From positions 1 to 18,408 of the forward strand of contig CANPXI010000008.1 in NCBI GenBank assembly GCA_947585885.1: a DNA stretch of 18,408 nt, given 5' to 3'. Shown here one piece after another: positions 1 to 7,655 of this stretch. The notes under the pieces were generated by a model. That model was given only the letters and a program-made list of their open reading frames with translations, ran no database searches and was not told where the DNA came from. Numbering within the stretch: the first letter of the stretch is position 1; every line of letters starts with the position of its first letter. Both the position numbers and the translations under genes were made by a program. This DNA is from an uncultured Bacilli bacterium. Its GTDB lineage: Bacteria > Bacillota_I > Bacilli_A > RF39 > UBA660.

Positions 1-15
1 TCTTCTGTTTTGATA

Positions 16-675
16 CTAACCATTTTTATCTCCTAAAAGAATTTCTATTTCTTTAAATACAGAATCGGGATCTTTTGTTCCGTCTACTTCTATTACTTTA
101 CCTTTTTCTTTATAGTAGTCTAATACACTTTGTGTTTCATTTAGGTATATATCATATCTTTTTTCATATGCTTCTTTTGTATCATCACTTCTAGAAACTA
201 GAGGTGTTTTACAGTCGTCACATATTCCATCTACTTTAGGAGCCATGTAACCTGTAAGTGTGTTATAGCCTTTGTTACACTTTGGACAGGTAACTCTTCC
301 TAGTATTCTTTTTAAACCTGTTTCTTTATCAATGTTAATATATAATACTTTATCAACATTTAAATTTAGTTTTTGTAATATGTTTTCGTAATCTTTTACT
401 TGATTTAATTTTCTAGGGTAACCATCTAACATAAATGGTTTAGAAATGTCTATTGATTTTAGTTTTGTTTCAATAAGTTCTGCCATTAATTCATCATTTA
501 CCATTTCACCTTTTGCCATTATGTCTTTTACTTTGTTACCTACTTCACTACCTAGCGCTACTTGTTCACGTAGTACATCTCCTGCACTTATATGACTAAA
601 ACCATATTTTTCTTTTAGAAGAGTACTATATGTTCCTTTACCTGCAGCAGGTGGTGCTAAAAATATTATATTCAC
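16..675 (-). CDS. adk: Adenylate kinase, zinc (long-lid) type
   Basis: Cytosolic enzyme that interconverts ATP + AMP and 2 ADP. Its 219 aa match the long-lid family length. Visible motifs are the N-terminal phosphate-binding loop (residues 7-15), the AMP-site DGYPR at 84-88, and a lid with Cys130, Cys133, Cys152 and Cys155 in two CxxC pairs, as in zinc-binding Gram-positive enzymes. Oddity: the P-loop reads APPAAGKGT where the family usually has G(A/P)PGAGKGT, so two glycines are alanines. The start is GTG. Its Shine-Dalgarno AGGAGG lies in the last codons of secY (encoding Arg-Arg), 4 nt before this gene. It is last in the visible operon. In relatives map and infA usually follow, but only 15 nt remain here. 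Confidence 0.96.
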   Translation of the reverse strand: MNIIFLAPPAAGKGTYSTLLKEKYGFSHISAGDVLREQVALGSEVGNKVKDIMAKGEMVNDELMAELIETKLKSIDISKPFMLDGYPRKLNQVKDYENILQKLNLNVDKVLYINIDKETGLKRILGRVTCPKCNKGYNTLTGYMAPKVDGICDDCKTPLVSRSDDTKEAYEKRYDIYLNETQSVLDYYKEKGKVIEVDGTKDPDSVFKEIEILLGDKNG

Positions 676-679
676 TTAT

Positions 680-1936
680 TTACCTCCTATAAGCTCGACT
701 TGCTACTGAACTTTCTAGTTGTTTATAAGTTTCTAGTAATACTCCTACTACGATTAATATTCCTGTACCTCCTAGAGTTACTACATTTGGCATATTTGAT
801 ACCCAACTAAATATGATAGGTATTGCAGCTATTACTGCTATAAATATTGCCCCTAGGAATGTTATTCTACTTAATACTTTTGATATGTATTTTGTTGTTT
901 CTTTACCTGGTCTTATTCCAGGAATGTATGCATTTTGTTTATTTAAGTTTTTAGATATGTCTTCTGGGTTTACTGCAGCTACATATGTGTAACCGTAAGT
1001 AAATGCAAGTATTAATAATATATATATTACGAATCCAACTGGAGTAGTTGTTGTTAAGTATTTGTTTACGAATAAATTAAATGATTCGTTATTTATAAGT
1101 CTTGTTAATACTGTTGGTACTGCAAGAATGGCTGATGCGAATATTACTGGCATTACTCCAGCACTGTTTATACGAAGTGGTAAGAATGATTGATTACTTT
1201 TATATGAGTTACCGCTTCTATTTGAGTATTGTATTGGTATTCTTCTTTCAGCTTCTTGTACGTATATTACTCCAACTATTATTCCTATATATAGTATTAT
1301 GAATATTACAAATGAAGCTATTCCTATTACAGCGTTTCCTCCATCTAAGATTAGAGACTTGAATGCTTCTACCATCATAGCTGGTACTGTATTTATTATA
1401 CCTGCCATTATGATTAGGCTTATTCCGTTACCTATACCTTTGTTAGTTATTTCGTCTCCTAACCAAAGTAAGAATGCAGTTCCGGCTGTTAAGATTATGC
1501 TTATTTCAACATATTCTATTGCACTTCCAGTTTTTCCCATGAACATTAATGAATATATGTAACCTTCTATTAATGCAAATGCTATACCTAAGTATCTACA
1601 AATTCTGTTGATTTTTCTTCTTCCTTCTTCTCCCATTTCTTTTAGTTCTTGGAAGTAATTTATTCCCATTATATCCATTTGCAGTACTTGCATTACGATT
1701 GAAGCAGTGATGTAAGGCATTACACCTAGAGCGAATATACTAAATTGTTTTAGTCCTCCACCACTCATTGCATTTAATAGTTCTAGGAAACCTAGGTCTC
1801 CTGTTATTGCTTTCATTCCAGGTACTGTTATTGCATTACCTAGAGCGAATATGAATAATGCACCTATTGTAAATAGTATTCTATTTCTAAGGTCTTTATT
1901 AGTTTTCTTAAATATTTGCTTCCATACTGCAAACAT
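680..1936 (-). CDS. secY: Protein translocase subunit SecY
   Basis: Channel-forming subunit of the SecYEG translocon in the cytoplasmic membrane, which exports unfolded preproteins with SecA and inserts membrane proteins with the ribosome. At 418 aa it is normal or slightly short for the family. About ten hydrophobic segments run along the protein. Recognisable stretches are the plug/TM2 region (ITVPGMKAI near 36-44, then GVMPYITASIVMQVL), the cytoplasmic EEGRRKINR loop, and the LRINSAGVMPVIFASAI segment of the C-terminal half. The ATG directly abuts the TAG stop of rplO, whose last codons provide the GAGGTGAT ribosome binding site. The last two residues (Arg-Arg) are encoded by the Shine-Dalgarno sequence of adk. 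Confidence 0.98.
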   Translation of the reverse strand: MFAVWKQIFKKTNKDLRNRILFTIGALFIFALGNAITVPGMKAITGDLGFLELLNAMSGGGLKQFSIFALGVMPYITASIVMQVLQMDIMGINYFQELKEMGEEGRRKINRICRYLGIAFALIEGYIYSLMFMGKTGSAIEYVEISIILTAGTAFLLWLGDEITNKGIGNGISLIIMAGIINTVPAMMVEAFKSLILDGGNAVIGIASFVIFIILYIGIIVGVIYVQEAERRIPIQYSNRSGNSYKSNQSFLPLRINSAGVMPVIFASAILAVPTVLTRLINNESFNLFVNKYLTTTTPVGFVIYILLILAFTYGYTYVAAVNPEDISKNLNKQNAYIPGIRPGKETTKYISKVLSRITFLGAIFIAVIAAIPIIFSWVSNMPNVVTLGGTGILIVVGVLLETYKQLESSVASRAYRR

Positions 1937-2380
1937 CTAAATCACCTCAACTTTTCCACCGATACTTTCTATTTTAGTTATAGCACTGTTTGTAAATACG
2001 TTAGCTTTTACAGTTAATTTCTTTTCAAGTGTGCCAGTTCCTAAAATTTTTATTCCATTTAATTCTTTTTTTACTAGTCCTGATTCTTTTAAAGTTTCAG
2101 GTGTAACAGTAGAACCGTCTTCAAATCTATTTAGGTCTTTAACGTTTACTACAGCATATCTTGTAGTAAATCTAGCATTATTAAATCCTCTTCTAGGTAT
2201 TCTTTTGTATAGTGGGTTTTGTCCACCTTCAAACCAAGGTTTGATGCTTGCTCCTGAACGAGCTTTTTGTCCTTTTTCTCCACGTCCACTTGTTTTTCCG
2301 TGTCCGCTTCCTGGACCTCTACCTACTGTTTTATTTCTGTGAGTAGATCCAGGATGGTTTTTTAATTCATTTAGTTTCAT
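1937..2380 (-). CDS. rplO: 50S ribosomal protein L15 (uL15)
   Basis: Large-subunit protein with a long N-terminal extension that threads through 23S rRNA. It is 147 aa, the usual length. The N-terminus shows the family pattern: KLNELKNHPGSTH, then the Gly/Arg/Lys-rich GRGPGSGHGKTSGRGEKGQKARSG, then FEGGQNPLYKRIPRRGF. The ATG overlaps the TAA stop of rpsE by one base (TAATG), so translation is probably coupled. In most bacteria rpmD (L30) lies between rpsE and rplO; here there is no room for it. Confidence 0.98.
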   Translation of the reverse strand: MKLNELKNHPGSTHRNKTVGRGPGSGHGKTSGRGEKGQKARSGASIKPWFEGGQNPLYKRIPRRGFNNARFTTRYAVVNVKDLNRFEDGSTVTPETLKESGLVKKELNGIKILGTGTLEKKLTVKANVFTNSAITKIESIGGKVEVI

Positions 2381-2913
2381 TATCCTATAATCTCCTCTAC
2401 TTTTTTACCACGTAGTTCTGCAATATGGCTTGCACTTCTTTGAGCTCTTAATGCATTCATTGCAGCTTTAGCAGTGTTTATTTGTGTATTACTTCCAAGA
2501 GACTTTGATACTATATCTTTTACTCCTGCAAGTTCTAATACGTTACGAACTGGTCCACCTGCGATTATACCACTACCAGCTTTAGCAGGCTTTATTAGTA
2601 CTTTAGCAGCTCCACATGTACCAATTACTTCGTGACTTAAAGTTCTATCTTCTACTAGATTAACTTTTATTACATTTTTTTCAGCAGCTTTTATTGCTTT
2701 TGAAATTGCTTCTGGTACTTCGTTTGCTTTTCCAGTTCCTAGTCCAACTTTACCTTTTCTATCTCCTACAGCAACTGTAGCAGTGAATCTCATTGAACGT
2801 CCACCTTTAGTTGTTTTTGATACACGTCCAATTGATATTACTTTTTCTTCGTATGGACTTTTTTTAACAAATTCTCTTTTTGGTTTTCTTTCGTTTTTAT
2901 TATCTTTCACCAT
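2380..2913 (-). CDS. rpsE: 30S ribosomal protein S5 (uS5)
   Basis: Small-subunit protein of the decoding/ribosomal-ambiguity region. It has 177 aa, slightly longer than common Bacillus forms because of a Lys/Arg-rich N-terminal stretch (residues 1-20). The double-stranded-RNA-binding S5 domain begins with EKVISIGRVSKTTKGGRSMRFTA and includes VGDRKGKVGLGTGKA; the C-terminal domain has GTCGAAKVLIKPAKAGSGIIAGG. The chosen ATG sits 4 nt after an AAGGAGG site, while the next codon, GTG, has a more typical spacing; this changes the protein by one residue only. Its stop overlaps the start of rplO. Confidence 0.98.
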   Translation of the reverse strand: MVKDNKNERKPKREFVKKSPYEEKVISIGRVSKTTKGGRSMRFTATVAVGDRKGKVGLGTGKANEVPEAISKAIKAAEKNVIKVNLVEDRTLSHEVIGTCGAAKVLIKPAKAGSGIIAGGPVRNVLELAGVKDIVSKSLGSNTQINTAKAAMNALRAQRSASHIAELRGKKVEEIIG

Positions 2914-2922
2914 TTATCCTCC

Positions 2923-3276
2923 TTAGAATTTAAGTCCTGCTTCTCTTGCAGCATCTGCTAGGGCTTTTATTCTTCCGTGATATTTGTAACCACCACGATC
3001 AAATACTACTTCAGTGTAACCTGCTTTTATAGAGTTTTTAGCAATTTCTGCTCCAACTTTTTTAGCAGTTTCTGTGTTAGCATTTTTTAGTTTCATTTCT
3101 AAAGAAGAGGCACTTGCTAAAGTTTCACCAGTTTCATCGTTTATAACTTGTGCATAGATATTTGTGTTACTTCTAAATATGCATAGTCTTGGTGTGTTAG
3201 CTGTACCAGATAAGTTTTTTCTGATACGTTCGTGTCTTTTAACACGACTTACGTTTCTTGATTCTTTCTTTATCAT
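2923..3276 (-). CDS. rplR: 50S ribosomal protein L18 (uL18)
   Basis: 5S-rRNA-binding protein of the central protuberance, acting with L5. At 117 aa it is close to the usual 118-120. Family landmarks are the basic N-terminus (RVKRHERIRKNLSGTANTPRLCIFRSNTNIYAQVIND), the mid-region TLASASS, and the C-terminal VVFDRGGYKYHGRIKALADAAREAGLKF. A GGGAGG site precedes the ATG. It lies 13 nt after rplF and 9 nt before rpsE, in the standard spc order. Confidence 0.98.
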   Translation of the reverse strand: MIKKESRNVSRVKRHERIRKNLSGTANTPRLCIFRSNTNIYAQVINDETGETLASASSLEMKLKNANTETAKKVGAEIAKNSIKAGYTEVVFDRGGYKYHGRIKALADAAREAGLKF

Positions 3277-3289
3277 ATTTTATACCTCC

Positions 3290-3826
3290 CTAAGCAGCTT
3301 TCTTTCCTTCCTTACGTCTAATAAATTCGTCTTTGTATTTTATTCCTTTTCCTTTGTATGGTTCTGGCATACGTACTTTACGAACAAGTGCAGCAAATTC
3401 ACCAACTAGTTGTTTATCAAAACCACTTACTGTTAATTCAGTAGCACTTGGGCTTTCTAGTTTGATTCCTTCTGGAGCAGTCATTTTTACAGGGTGACTG
3501 TAACCAGCACTTATTGTTAATGTGTTACCAGATACTTGGAATTTGTAACCAACACCATTGATTTCCATTTCTTTTTTGAAACCAGTACTTACACCAGTTA
3601 TCATATTGTTTATGTTAGAATTAGTTGTTCCGTGTAATTGTTTTAATTCTAATGAATCATTTTCTCTTGTTGTATAAACTTTACCATCTTCAACTTTAAC
3701 ATTTATTCCAGGCTTGATTCCAAGTGACATTTTTCCTAATTTTCCAGAAACTTCAACATTGTTATCATTTACGTTTACTGTTACACCTTCAGGTATAACT
3801 AATATTCTATTTCCTATTCTACTCAT
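3290..3826 (-). CDS. rplF: 50S ribosomal protein L6 (uL6)
   Basis: Large-subunit protein near the GTPase-associated centre and the sarcin-ricin loop. Its 178 aa match the family. Two tandem L6 folds are visible: an N-terminal one starting MSRIGNRILVIPEGVTV and a C-terminal one with GVGYKFQVSGNTLTISAGYSHPV. The C-terminus holds the family signature PEPYKGKGIKYKDEFIRRKEGKKAA. SD GGTGAT precedes the ATG, 9 nt after rpsH. Confidence 0.98.
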   Translation of the reverse strand: MSRIGNRILVIPEGVTVNVNDNNVEVSGKLGKMSLGIKPGINVKVEDGKVYTTRENDSLELKQLHGTTNSNINNMITGVSTGFKKEMEINGVGYKFQVSGNTLTISAGYSHPVKMTAPEGIKLESPSATELTVSGFDKQLVGEFAALVRKVRMPEPYKGKGIKYKDEFIRRKEGKKAA

Positions 3827-3835
3827 AATATCACC

Positions 3836-4231
3836 TTACCAAATGTATGCAAGAACTTCTCCACCTAAGTTTTGTTTTCTTGCTTCCTTATCTGTCATTA
3901 TTCCTTTTGAAGTTGATACTATAGCGATTCCAAGACCATTTAATACTCTTGGCACTTCATCAGCTTTAACGTAAACTCTAAGTCCTGGTTTACTGATTCT
4001 TTTTAGACCAGTTATAACCCTTTCTTTTTTTGCTCCATATTTTAAATTTAATGTTAATGTTTCTTTAGCACCATCTTTAACTACATCATAACTTTCAATG
4101 TAACCTTCGTCAGTTAGGATAGTTGCAATGGCTTTTGTCATTTTAGAACCAAGTACTTCAACTGTTTTATATTTCATTGCACTTGCATTACGAATTCTTG
4201 TAAGCATATCTGCAACTGTATCATTTACCAT
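3836..4231 (-). CDS. rpsH: 30S ribosomal protein S8 (uS8)
   Basis: Primary 16S-rRNA-binding protein. In Escherichia coli its homologue is also the translational repressor of the spc operon; whether that holds here is not visible. The 131 aa are typical. Landmarks are the N-terminal VADMLTRIRNASAMKYKTVEV and the C-terminal RVYVKADEVPRVLNGLGIAIVSTSKGIMTDKEAR followed by GGEVLAYIW. A GGGAGG site precedes the ATG by 9 nt. It lies 18 nt after rpsN. Confidence 0.98.
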   Translation of the reverse strand: MVNDTVADMLTRIRNASAMKYKTVEVLGSKMTKAIATILTDEGYIESYDVVKDGAKETLTLNLKYGAKKERVITGLKRISKPGLRVYVKADEVPRVLNGLGIAIVSTSKGIMTDKEARKQNLGGEVLAYIW

Positions 4232-4249
4232 TACTATAGTCCTCCCTTC

Positions 4250-4435
4250 TTACCAACTAGACTTTTTAACGCCTGGTATTTGTCCTTTATAAGCTAGTTC
4301 TCTAAAGCATATACGGCATAGTCCGAATTTTCTTAATACTCCGTGAGGTCTACCGCATCTTTCACATCTTGTGTAATTTCTTACTGCAAATTTTGAGCCT
4401 CTTTTTTGACTTACTTTTTTACTTGTCTTTGCCAC
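4250..4435 (-). CDS. rpsN: 30S ribosomal protein S14 type Z (zinc form)
   Basis: Small-subunit head protein. At 61 aa it is the short, zinc-binding (C+) type found in Gram-positives. The zinc ligands are visible as Cys24-x-x-Cys27 and Cys40-x-x-Cys43, in CERCGRPHGVLRKFGLCRICF. The C-terminus GQIPGVKKSSW is family-typical. The start is GTG, 6 nt after a GGAGG site. In species with a second zinc-free S14, this form is the one lost under zinc limitation; no second copy lies in the window. Confidence 0.97.
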   Translation of the reverse strand: MAKTSKKVSQKRGSKFAVRNYTRCERCGRPHGVLRKFGLCRICFRELAYKGQIPGVKKSSW

Positions 4436-4447
4436 TTTTTGACCTCC

Positions 4448-4987
4448 TTATTTTCTAAATGGTAAACCAAATCCGCTTAGTAATTCTAATGCTTCTTCAT
4501 TAGTTTTTGCAGTTGTTACCATTACTATATCAAGTCCTCTTGTTTTGATTACTTGATCATAATCTACTTCTGGGAATATAAGTTGTTCTTTAATTCCTAG
4601 AGTGTAGTTACCTCTTCCATCAAAACTTCCTTTTGATATTCCCCTAAAGTCACGTACACGTGGAAGTGCTATCTTGATTAATTTTTCTAAGAAGATATAC
4701 ATTCTTTCTCCACGAAGTGTAACTTTACATCCTATTTTATTTCCTTCTCTAAGTTTGAAGCCAGCTATTGATTTTTTAGCTTTTGTAATTACAGGCTTTT
4801 GTCCTGCGATTACTTCTAACTCTTTTAATGCAGCTTCTAAGTATTTAGAATCTGTTGTAGCATCTCCTACACCCATATTTAATACTATTTTTTCAAGTTT
4901 AGGTACTTCCATTTTAGAAGTATAGTTAAACTTTTTTGTTAGAGCAGGCACGATTTCTTCATCATATAATTTTTTTAATGTTTCCAT
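4448..4987 (-). CDS. rplE: 50S ribosomal protein L5 (uL5)
   Basis: 5S-rRNA-binding protein that contacts the P-site tRNA and helps form the bridge to the 30S head. Its 179 aa match the family. Landmarks are FNYTSKMEVPKLEKIVLNMGVGDA, the ITKAKKSIAGFKLREGNKIGCKVTLRG stretch, PRVRDFRGIS, GNYTLGIKEQLIFPEVDYD and the C-terminal GFGLPFRK. A GGAGG site precedes the ATG. It follows rplX by 18 nt. Confidence 0.98.
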   Translation of the reverse strand: METLKKLYDEEIVPALTKKFNYTSKMEVPKLEKIVLNMGVGDATTDSKYLEAALKELEVIAGQKPVITKAKKSIAGFKLREGNKIGCKVTLRGERMYIFLEKLIKIALPRVRDFRGISKGSFDGRGNYTLGIKEQLIFPEVDYDQVIKTRGLDIVMVTTAKTNEEALELLSGFGLPFRK

Positions 4988-5005
4988 TATTTGCCTCCTA
5001 ATTAA

Positions 5006-5350
5006 TTACTCACTTTTTTTAGTTTCTTTTTTCTTTGTTGTTTCTTTTTTAGATTCTTTTTTTGTTTCTTCTTTAGGTGCTTCTTTTTTAGTTTCTTTCT
5101 TAGAATCTTTTTTTGCTTCTTTCTTAGCTGTTTTGTCTATAACTTTTACATTTGAAATATGAATAGGAGCTTCAGTTTCAAGAATTCCACCAGTTTCGTT
5201 AGTTCTTCCAGGTTTGATATGTTTTTTTACCATATTTATTCCTTCTACGATTACTCTGTTTTCATTCTTTAAAACTTTAGATACTTTTCCTTCTTTTCCT
5301 TTGTTTGTTCCAGTAATAACTTTTACTTTATCTCCAACTTTAATTTTCAC
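5006..5350 (-). CDS. rplX: 50S ribosomal protein L24 with Lys/Glu repeat tail
   Basis: Assembly-initiating large-subunit protein located near the exit tunnel. Residues 1-72 are a normal KOW-type L24 core: KVGDKVKVITGTNKGKEGKV, then VEGINMVKKHIKP and EAPIHISNV. The usual bacterial C-terminal segment (around TRVGYK...GKKVRVAKKSG) is absent. In its place residues 73-114 are a low-complexity tail of Lys, Glu and Thr (repeats of the KKE(T/S/A) type). The total length, 114 aa, is near the family norm although the sequence is replaced. The start is GTG, 7 nt after GGAGGG. The tail is in frame and intact, so this is not a frameshifted reading. Confidence 0.95.
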   Translation of the reverse strand: MKIKVGDKVKVITGTNKGKEGKVSKVLKNENRVIVEGINMVKKHIKPGRTNETGGILETEAPIHISNVKVIDKTAKKEAKKDSKKETKKEAPKEETKKESKKETTKKKETKKSE

Positions 5351-5362
5351 GAATGTACCCTC

Positions 5363-5731
5363 CTATAATACTTCTGGCGCTAGTGAAACGATTTTCATAA
5401 AGTCTTTATCACGAAGTTCACGAGCGACAGGTCCTAGAACACGTGTTCCTACAGGACTTTTATCATCTTTAATTAGAACACAAGCATTATCTTCAAATTT
5501 GATGTGACTTCCATCAGGTCTTTTTACGCCTTGTACTGTTCTAACTATTACAGCCTTAACGACTTTTCCTTTTTTAACGTTTGAGTTAGGTATTGCTTTT
5601 TTAACAGTTCCTACTACTACGTCTCCAATATTTCCGCTTCTTACAAATGATCCACCAAGTACTCTTATTACTAATATTTCACGAGCACCTGAGTTATCTG
5701 CTACTTTTAGGCGGCTTTCTGGTTGTATCAT
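5363..5731 (-). CDS. rplN: 50S ribosomal protein L14 (uL14)
   Basis: Large-subunit interface protein forming bridges with 16S rRNA and contacting L19. I chose the ATG giving MIQPESRLKVADNSGA and 122 aa, the conserved family start. An in-frame GTG three codons upstream would add MSI, but it sits only about 2 nt from the AAGGA site and is less likely. Landmarks are GAREILVIRVLGGS, VVGTVKKAIPNSNVKKGKVVKAVIVRT, and FEDNACVLIKDDKSPVGTRVLGPVARELR near the C-terminus. Confidence 0.97.
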   Translation of the reverse strand: MIQPESRLKVADNSGAREILVIRVLGGSFVRSGNIGDVVVGTVKKAIPNSNVKKGKVVKAVIVRTVQGVKRPDGSHIKFEDNACVLIKDDKSPVGTRVLGPVARELRDKDFMKIVSLAPEVL

Positions 5732-5748
5732 AATACTCACGTTCCTTT

Positions 5749-6006
5749 CTAAAGTATGATAGCTTCTTCAACTATGCTATCTAACATATATCTTTTTGTT
5801 TTGCTTAGTGGACGACAAGCTACTATTTTAACTGTGTCTCCTACTTTTGCTTTTCCTTCTTCATCATGTGCTTTATATTTTTTAGAATATTTAACTCTTT
5901 TTTTATAAAGTGGATGTTTTTTGTAAGTTTCTACTTCAACAACTATTGTTTTTTCCATAGATGTACTTACAACTTTACCAACTACTGATTCTCTTGTTTT
6001 TTCCAT
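5749..6006 (-). CDS. rpsQ: 30S ribosomal protein S17 (uS17)
   Basis: Primary 16S-rRNA-binding protein with an OB fold. Its 85 aa match the family. Landmarks are KTRESVVGKVVSTSMEKTIVVEVE, HPLYKKRVKYSKKYKAHDE and VGDTVKIVACRPLSKTKRYML. SD GGAGG precedes the ATG. It sits 9 nt after rpmC and 17 nt before rplN. Confidence 0.98.
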   Translation of the reverse strand: MEKTRESVVGKVVSTSMEKTIVVEVETYKKHPLYKKRVKYSKKYKAHDEEGKAKVGDTVKIVACRPLSKTKRYMLDSIVEEAIIL

Positions 6007-6015
6007 AAAATCCTC

Positions 6016-6210
6016 CTACTTATCTTCCTTACGTTCGTTAAGTACGGTTTTAAGTCTTGCAACTAAATGTCTTAATTCTTTTATTCTATGTGGTTTTTCT
6101 AAGTTACCAGTAGCACCACTAAAACGAAGATTCCATAACTCAGCCTTTGTTTCGTTTATTTTTTTAGTTATTTCTTCAGTGGTCATTTTTCTTATTTCAC
6201 TAGTTTTCAT
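6016..6210 (-). CDS. rpmC: 50S ribosomal protein L29 (uL29)
   Basis: Small helical-hairpin protein at the polypeptide exit-tunnel rim, next to L23. It has 64 aa. The pattern EIRKMTTEEITKKINETKAELWNLRFSGATGNLEKPHRIKELRHLVARLKTVLNERK matches the family throughout. The start overlaps the end of rplP by 11 nt, and its ribosome binding site (AGTGGTGA) lies inside rplP, which suggests coupled translation. Confidence 0.97.
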   Translation of the reverse strand: MKTSEIRKMTTEEITKKINETKAELWNLRFSGATGNLEKPHRIKELRHLVARLKTVLNERKEDK

Positions 6211-6634
6211 TTACTTCACCACTTTCTTTCATAATGAATTTAGTTTTGATTGGTAGTTTATGACTAGCTAGACGGAATGCTTCACGAGCTGTTTCTTCTG
6301 AAACGTCACCCATTTCAAACATTATTTTTCCTTCTTTTACTACTGCTACCCATTCTTCTACGTTACCTTTTCCGCTTCCCATACGAACTTCTAAAGGTTT
6401 TTTAGTTCTTGCTAATTGAGGGAATATGTTGATCCAAATTTTACCTCTTTTAGCTTTTTTCATTTCTCTTGTCATAGCTACACGGGCTGCTTCTATTTGT
6501 CTTGCAGAGATGTAAGCTCCTTCTTTAGCAACTAATCCATATTCTCCAAAAGATAATTTGTTTTTACCTTTTGCTTTTCCTTCGTAACTTAGACGATGAG
6601 GTTTTCTATATTTAGTTCTCTTTGGTAGTAACAT
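6200..6634 (-). CDS. rplP: 50S ribosomal protein L16 (uL16)
   Basis: Large-subunit protein that helps position tRNA in the A site and is needed late in 50S assembly. Its 144 aa are typical. Landmarks are LLPKRTKYRKPHR, FGEYGLVAKEGAYISARQIEAARVAMTR, WINIFPQLARTKKPLEVRMGSGKGNVEEWVAVV and EAFRLASHKLPIKTKFI. The start overlaps the end of rpsC by 23 nt. A GGAGGGGA site inside rpsC serves it. Confidence 0.98.
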   Translation of the reverse strand: MLLPKRTKYRKPHRLSYEGKAKGKNKLSFGEYGLVAKEGAYISARQIEAARVAMTREMKKAKRGKIWINIFPQLARTKKPLEVRMGSGKGNVEEWVAVVKEGKIMFEMGDVSEETAREAFRLASHKLPIKTKFIMKESGEVNEN

Positions 6635-7289
6635 TCTTTTCCCCTCCCTTGTTTCCTTTAGCAGGAAGGATTTCTCCTTTATAGATCCATACTTTTACAC
6701 CAATTTTTCCGTAGATTGTGTCTGCTTCTTTGTGTGCATAGTCTATATCAGCTCTTAGAGTATGTAGTGGTACTGTCCCTTCAGTGTATCCTTCGCTTCT
6801 TGCAATTTCTGCTCCGTTTAAACGTCCAGATACTTGAGTTTTAATACCTTTTGCTCCTGCTTTCATTGTATTTCTTATAGCTCTTTTTTGAGCTACTCTA
6901 AATGATGCACGATTTTCAATTTGCATTGCGATTTGTTCTGCAACTAATGATGCATTTAAGTCTGGCTCTTTGATTTCTACTATTGAAATGTAGATATCTT
7001 CACCAGTTATTTTTGATAATTCTTTTTTGTGTTTTTCTATTTCTTCTCCACCACGACCAATTACTAGACCTGGTTTTGAAGTGTTGATTATTACGTTTGT
7101 TCTCTTTTTATTTCTTTCTATAACAATATTAGCGACTGAGCTTCCTTTTAGGGCTTTGTCTAAATACTTACGAATTTTTATATCAGTGTTTAGATATTTA
7201 GAAAAGTCTTTATTAGGTGCATACCATTTGCTTTCCCAGTCTTTATTGATTCCAATTCTTAGTCCGACTGGACTTACCTTTTGTCCCAT
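6612..7289 (-). CDS. rpsC: 30S ribosomal protein S3 (uS3)
   Basis: Small-subunit head protein at the mRNA entry site. It has 225 aa. The N-terminal region MGQKVSPVGLRIGINKDWESKWYA is family-typical, followed by a KH domain with the GxxG-type loop in KPGLVIGRGGEEIEKHKKEL. The C-terminal domain carries RAIRNTMKAGAKGIKTQVSGRLNGAEIARSE and DIDYAHKEADTIYGKIGVKVWIYKGEI. The SD GGAGGA is encoded in the last codons of rplV, 4 nt away. Confidence 0.98.
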   Translation of the reverse strand: MGQKVSPVGLRIGINKDWESKWYAPNKDFSKYLNTDIKIRKYLDKALKGSSVANIVIERNKKRTNVIINTSKPGLVIGRGGEEIEKHKKELSKITGEDIYISIVEIKEPDLNASLVAEQIAMQIENRASFRVAQKRAIRNTMKAGAKGIKTQVSGRLNGAEIARSEGYTEGTVPLHTLRADIDYAHKEADTIYGKIGVKVWIYKGEILPAKGNKGGEKNVTTKEN

Positions 7290-7293
7290 AGCT

Positions 7294-7644
7294 CTAGTCC
7301 TCCTTTACCGCATTTCCATCACTTACACATACGTATATGTGACTTGTTCTTTTATCTCTTCTATCGATTTGTCCACGTGAAGCAATTTTACTTCTTTTAA
7401 GTGTGGCTCCTTCATTTATGTAAGTTTCTTTTATGAATAATGAATCTTTTGTAGCACCAAAGTTGTTTACTGCATTACTAACAGCACTATCAAGTACTTT
7501 TTTGATTAAGCGACTTCCTTTAGTGTTTGTTGTAAGTAGTATTTTTTCAGCTTCATTTACTTTTTTACCTCTTATTAGGTCTAGTGTCATTCTTGCTTTT
7601 CTAGGGGCAATCATAGCACCTTTATGTATTGCATAAGTTTCCAT
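7294..7644 (-). CDS. rplV: 50S ribosomal protein L22 (uL22)
   Basis: Large-subunit protein lining the exit tunnel; its beta-hairpin is a known site of macrolide-resistance changes. Its 116 aa are close to the usual 110-113. Landmarks are MIAPRKARMTLDLIRGKKVNEAEKIL and the C-terminal GATLKRSKIASRGQIDRRDKRTSHIYVCVSD, where the hairpin tip is GATLKRSKIASRG. An AAGGTGA site precedes the ATG. It follows rpsS by 11 nt. Confidence 0.97.
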   Translation of the reverse strand: METYAIHKGAMIAPRKARMTLDLIRGKKVNEAEKILLTTNTKGSRLIKKVLDSAVSNAVNNFGATKDSLFIKETYINEGATLKRSKIASRGQIDRRDKRTSHIYVCVSDGNAVKED

Positions 7645-7655
7645 ATTTCACCTTC

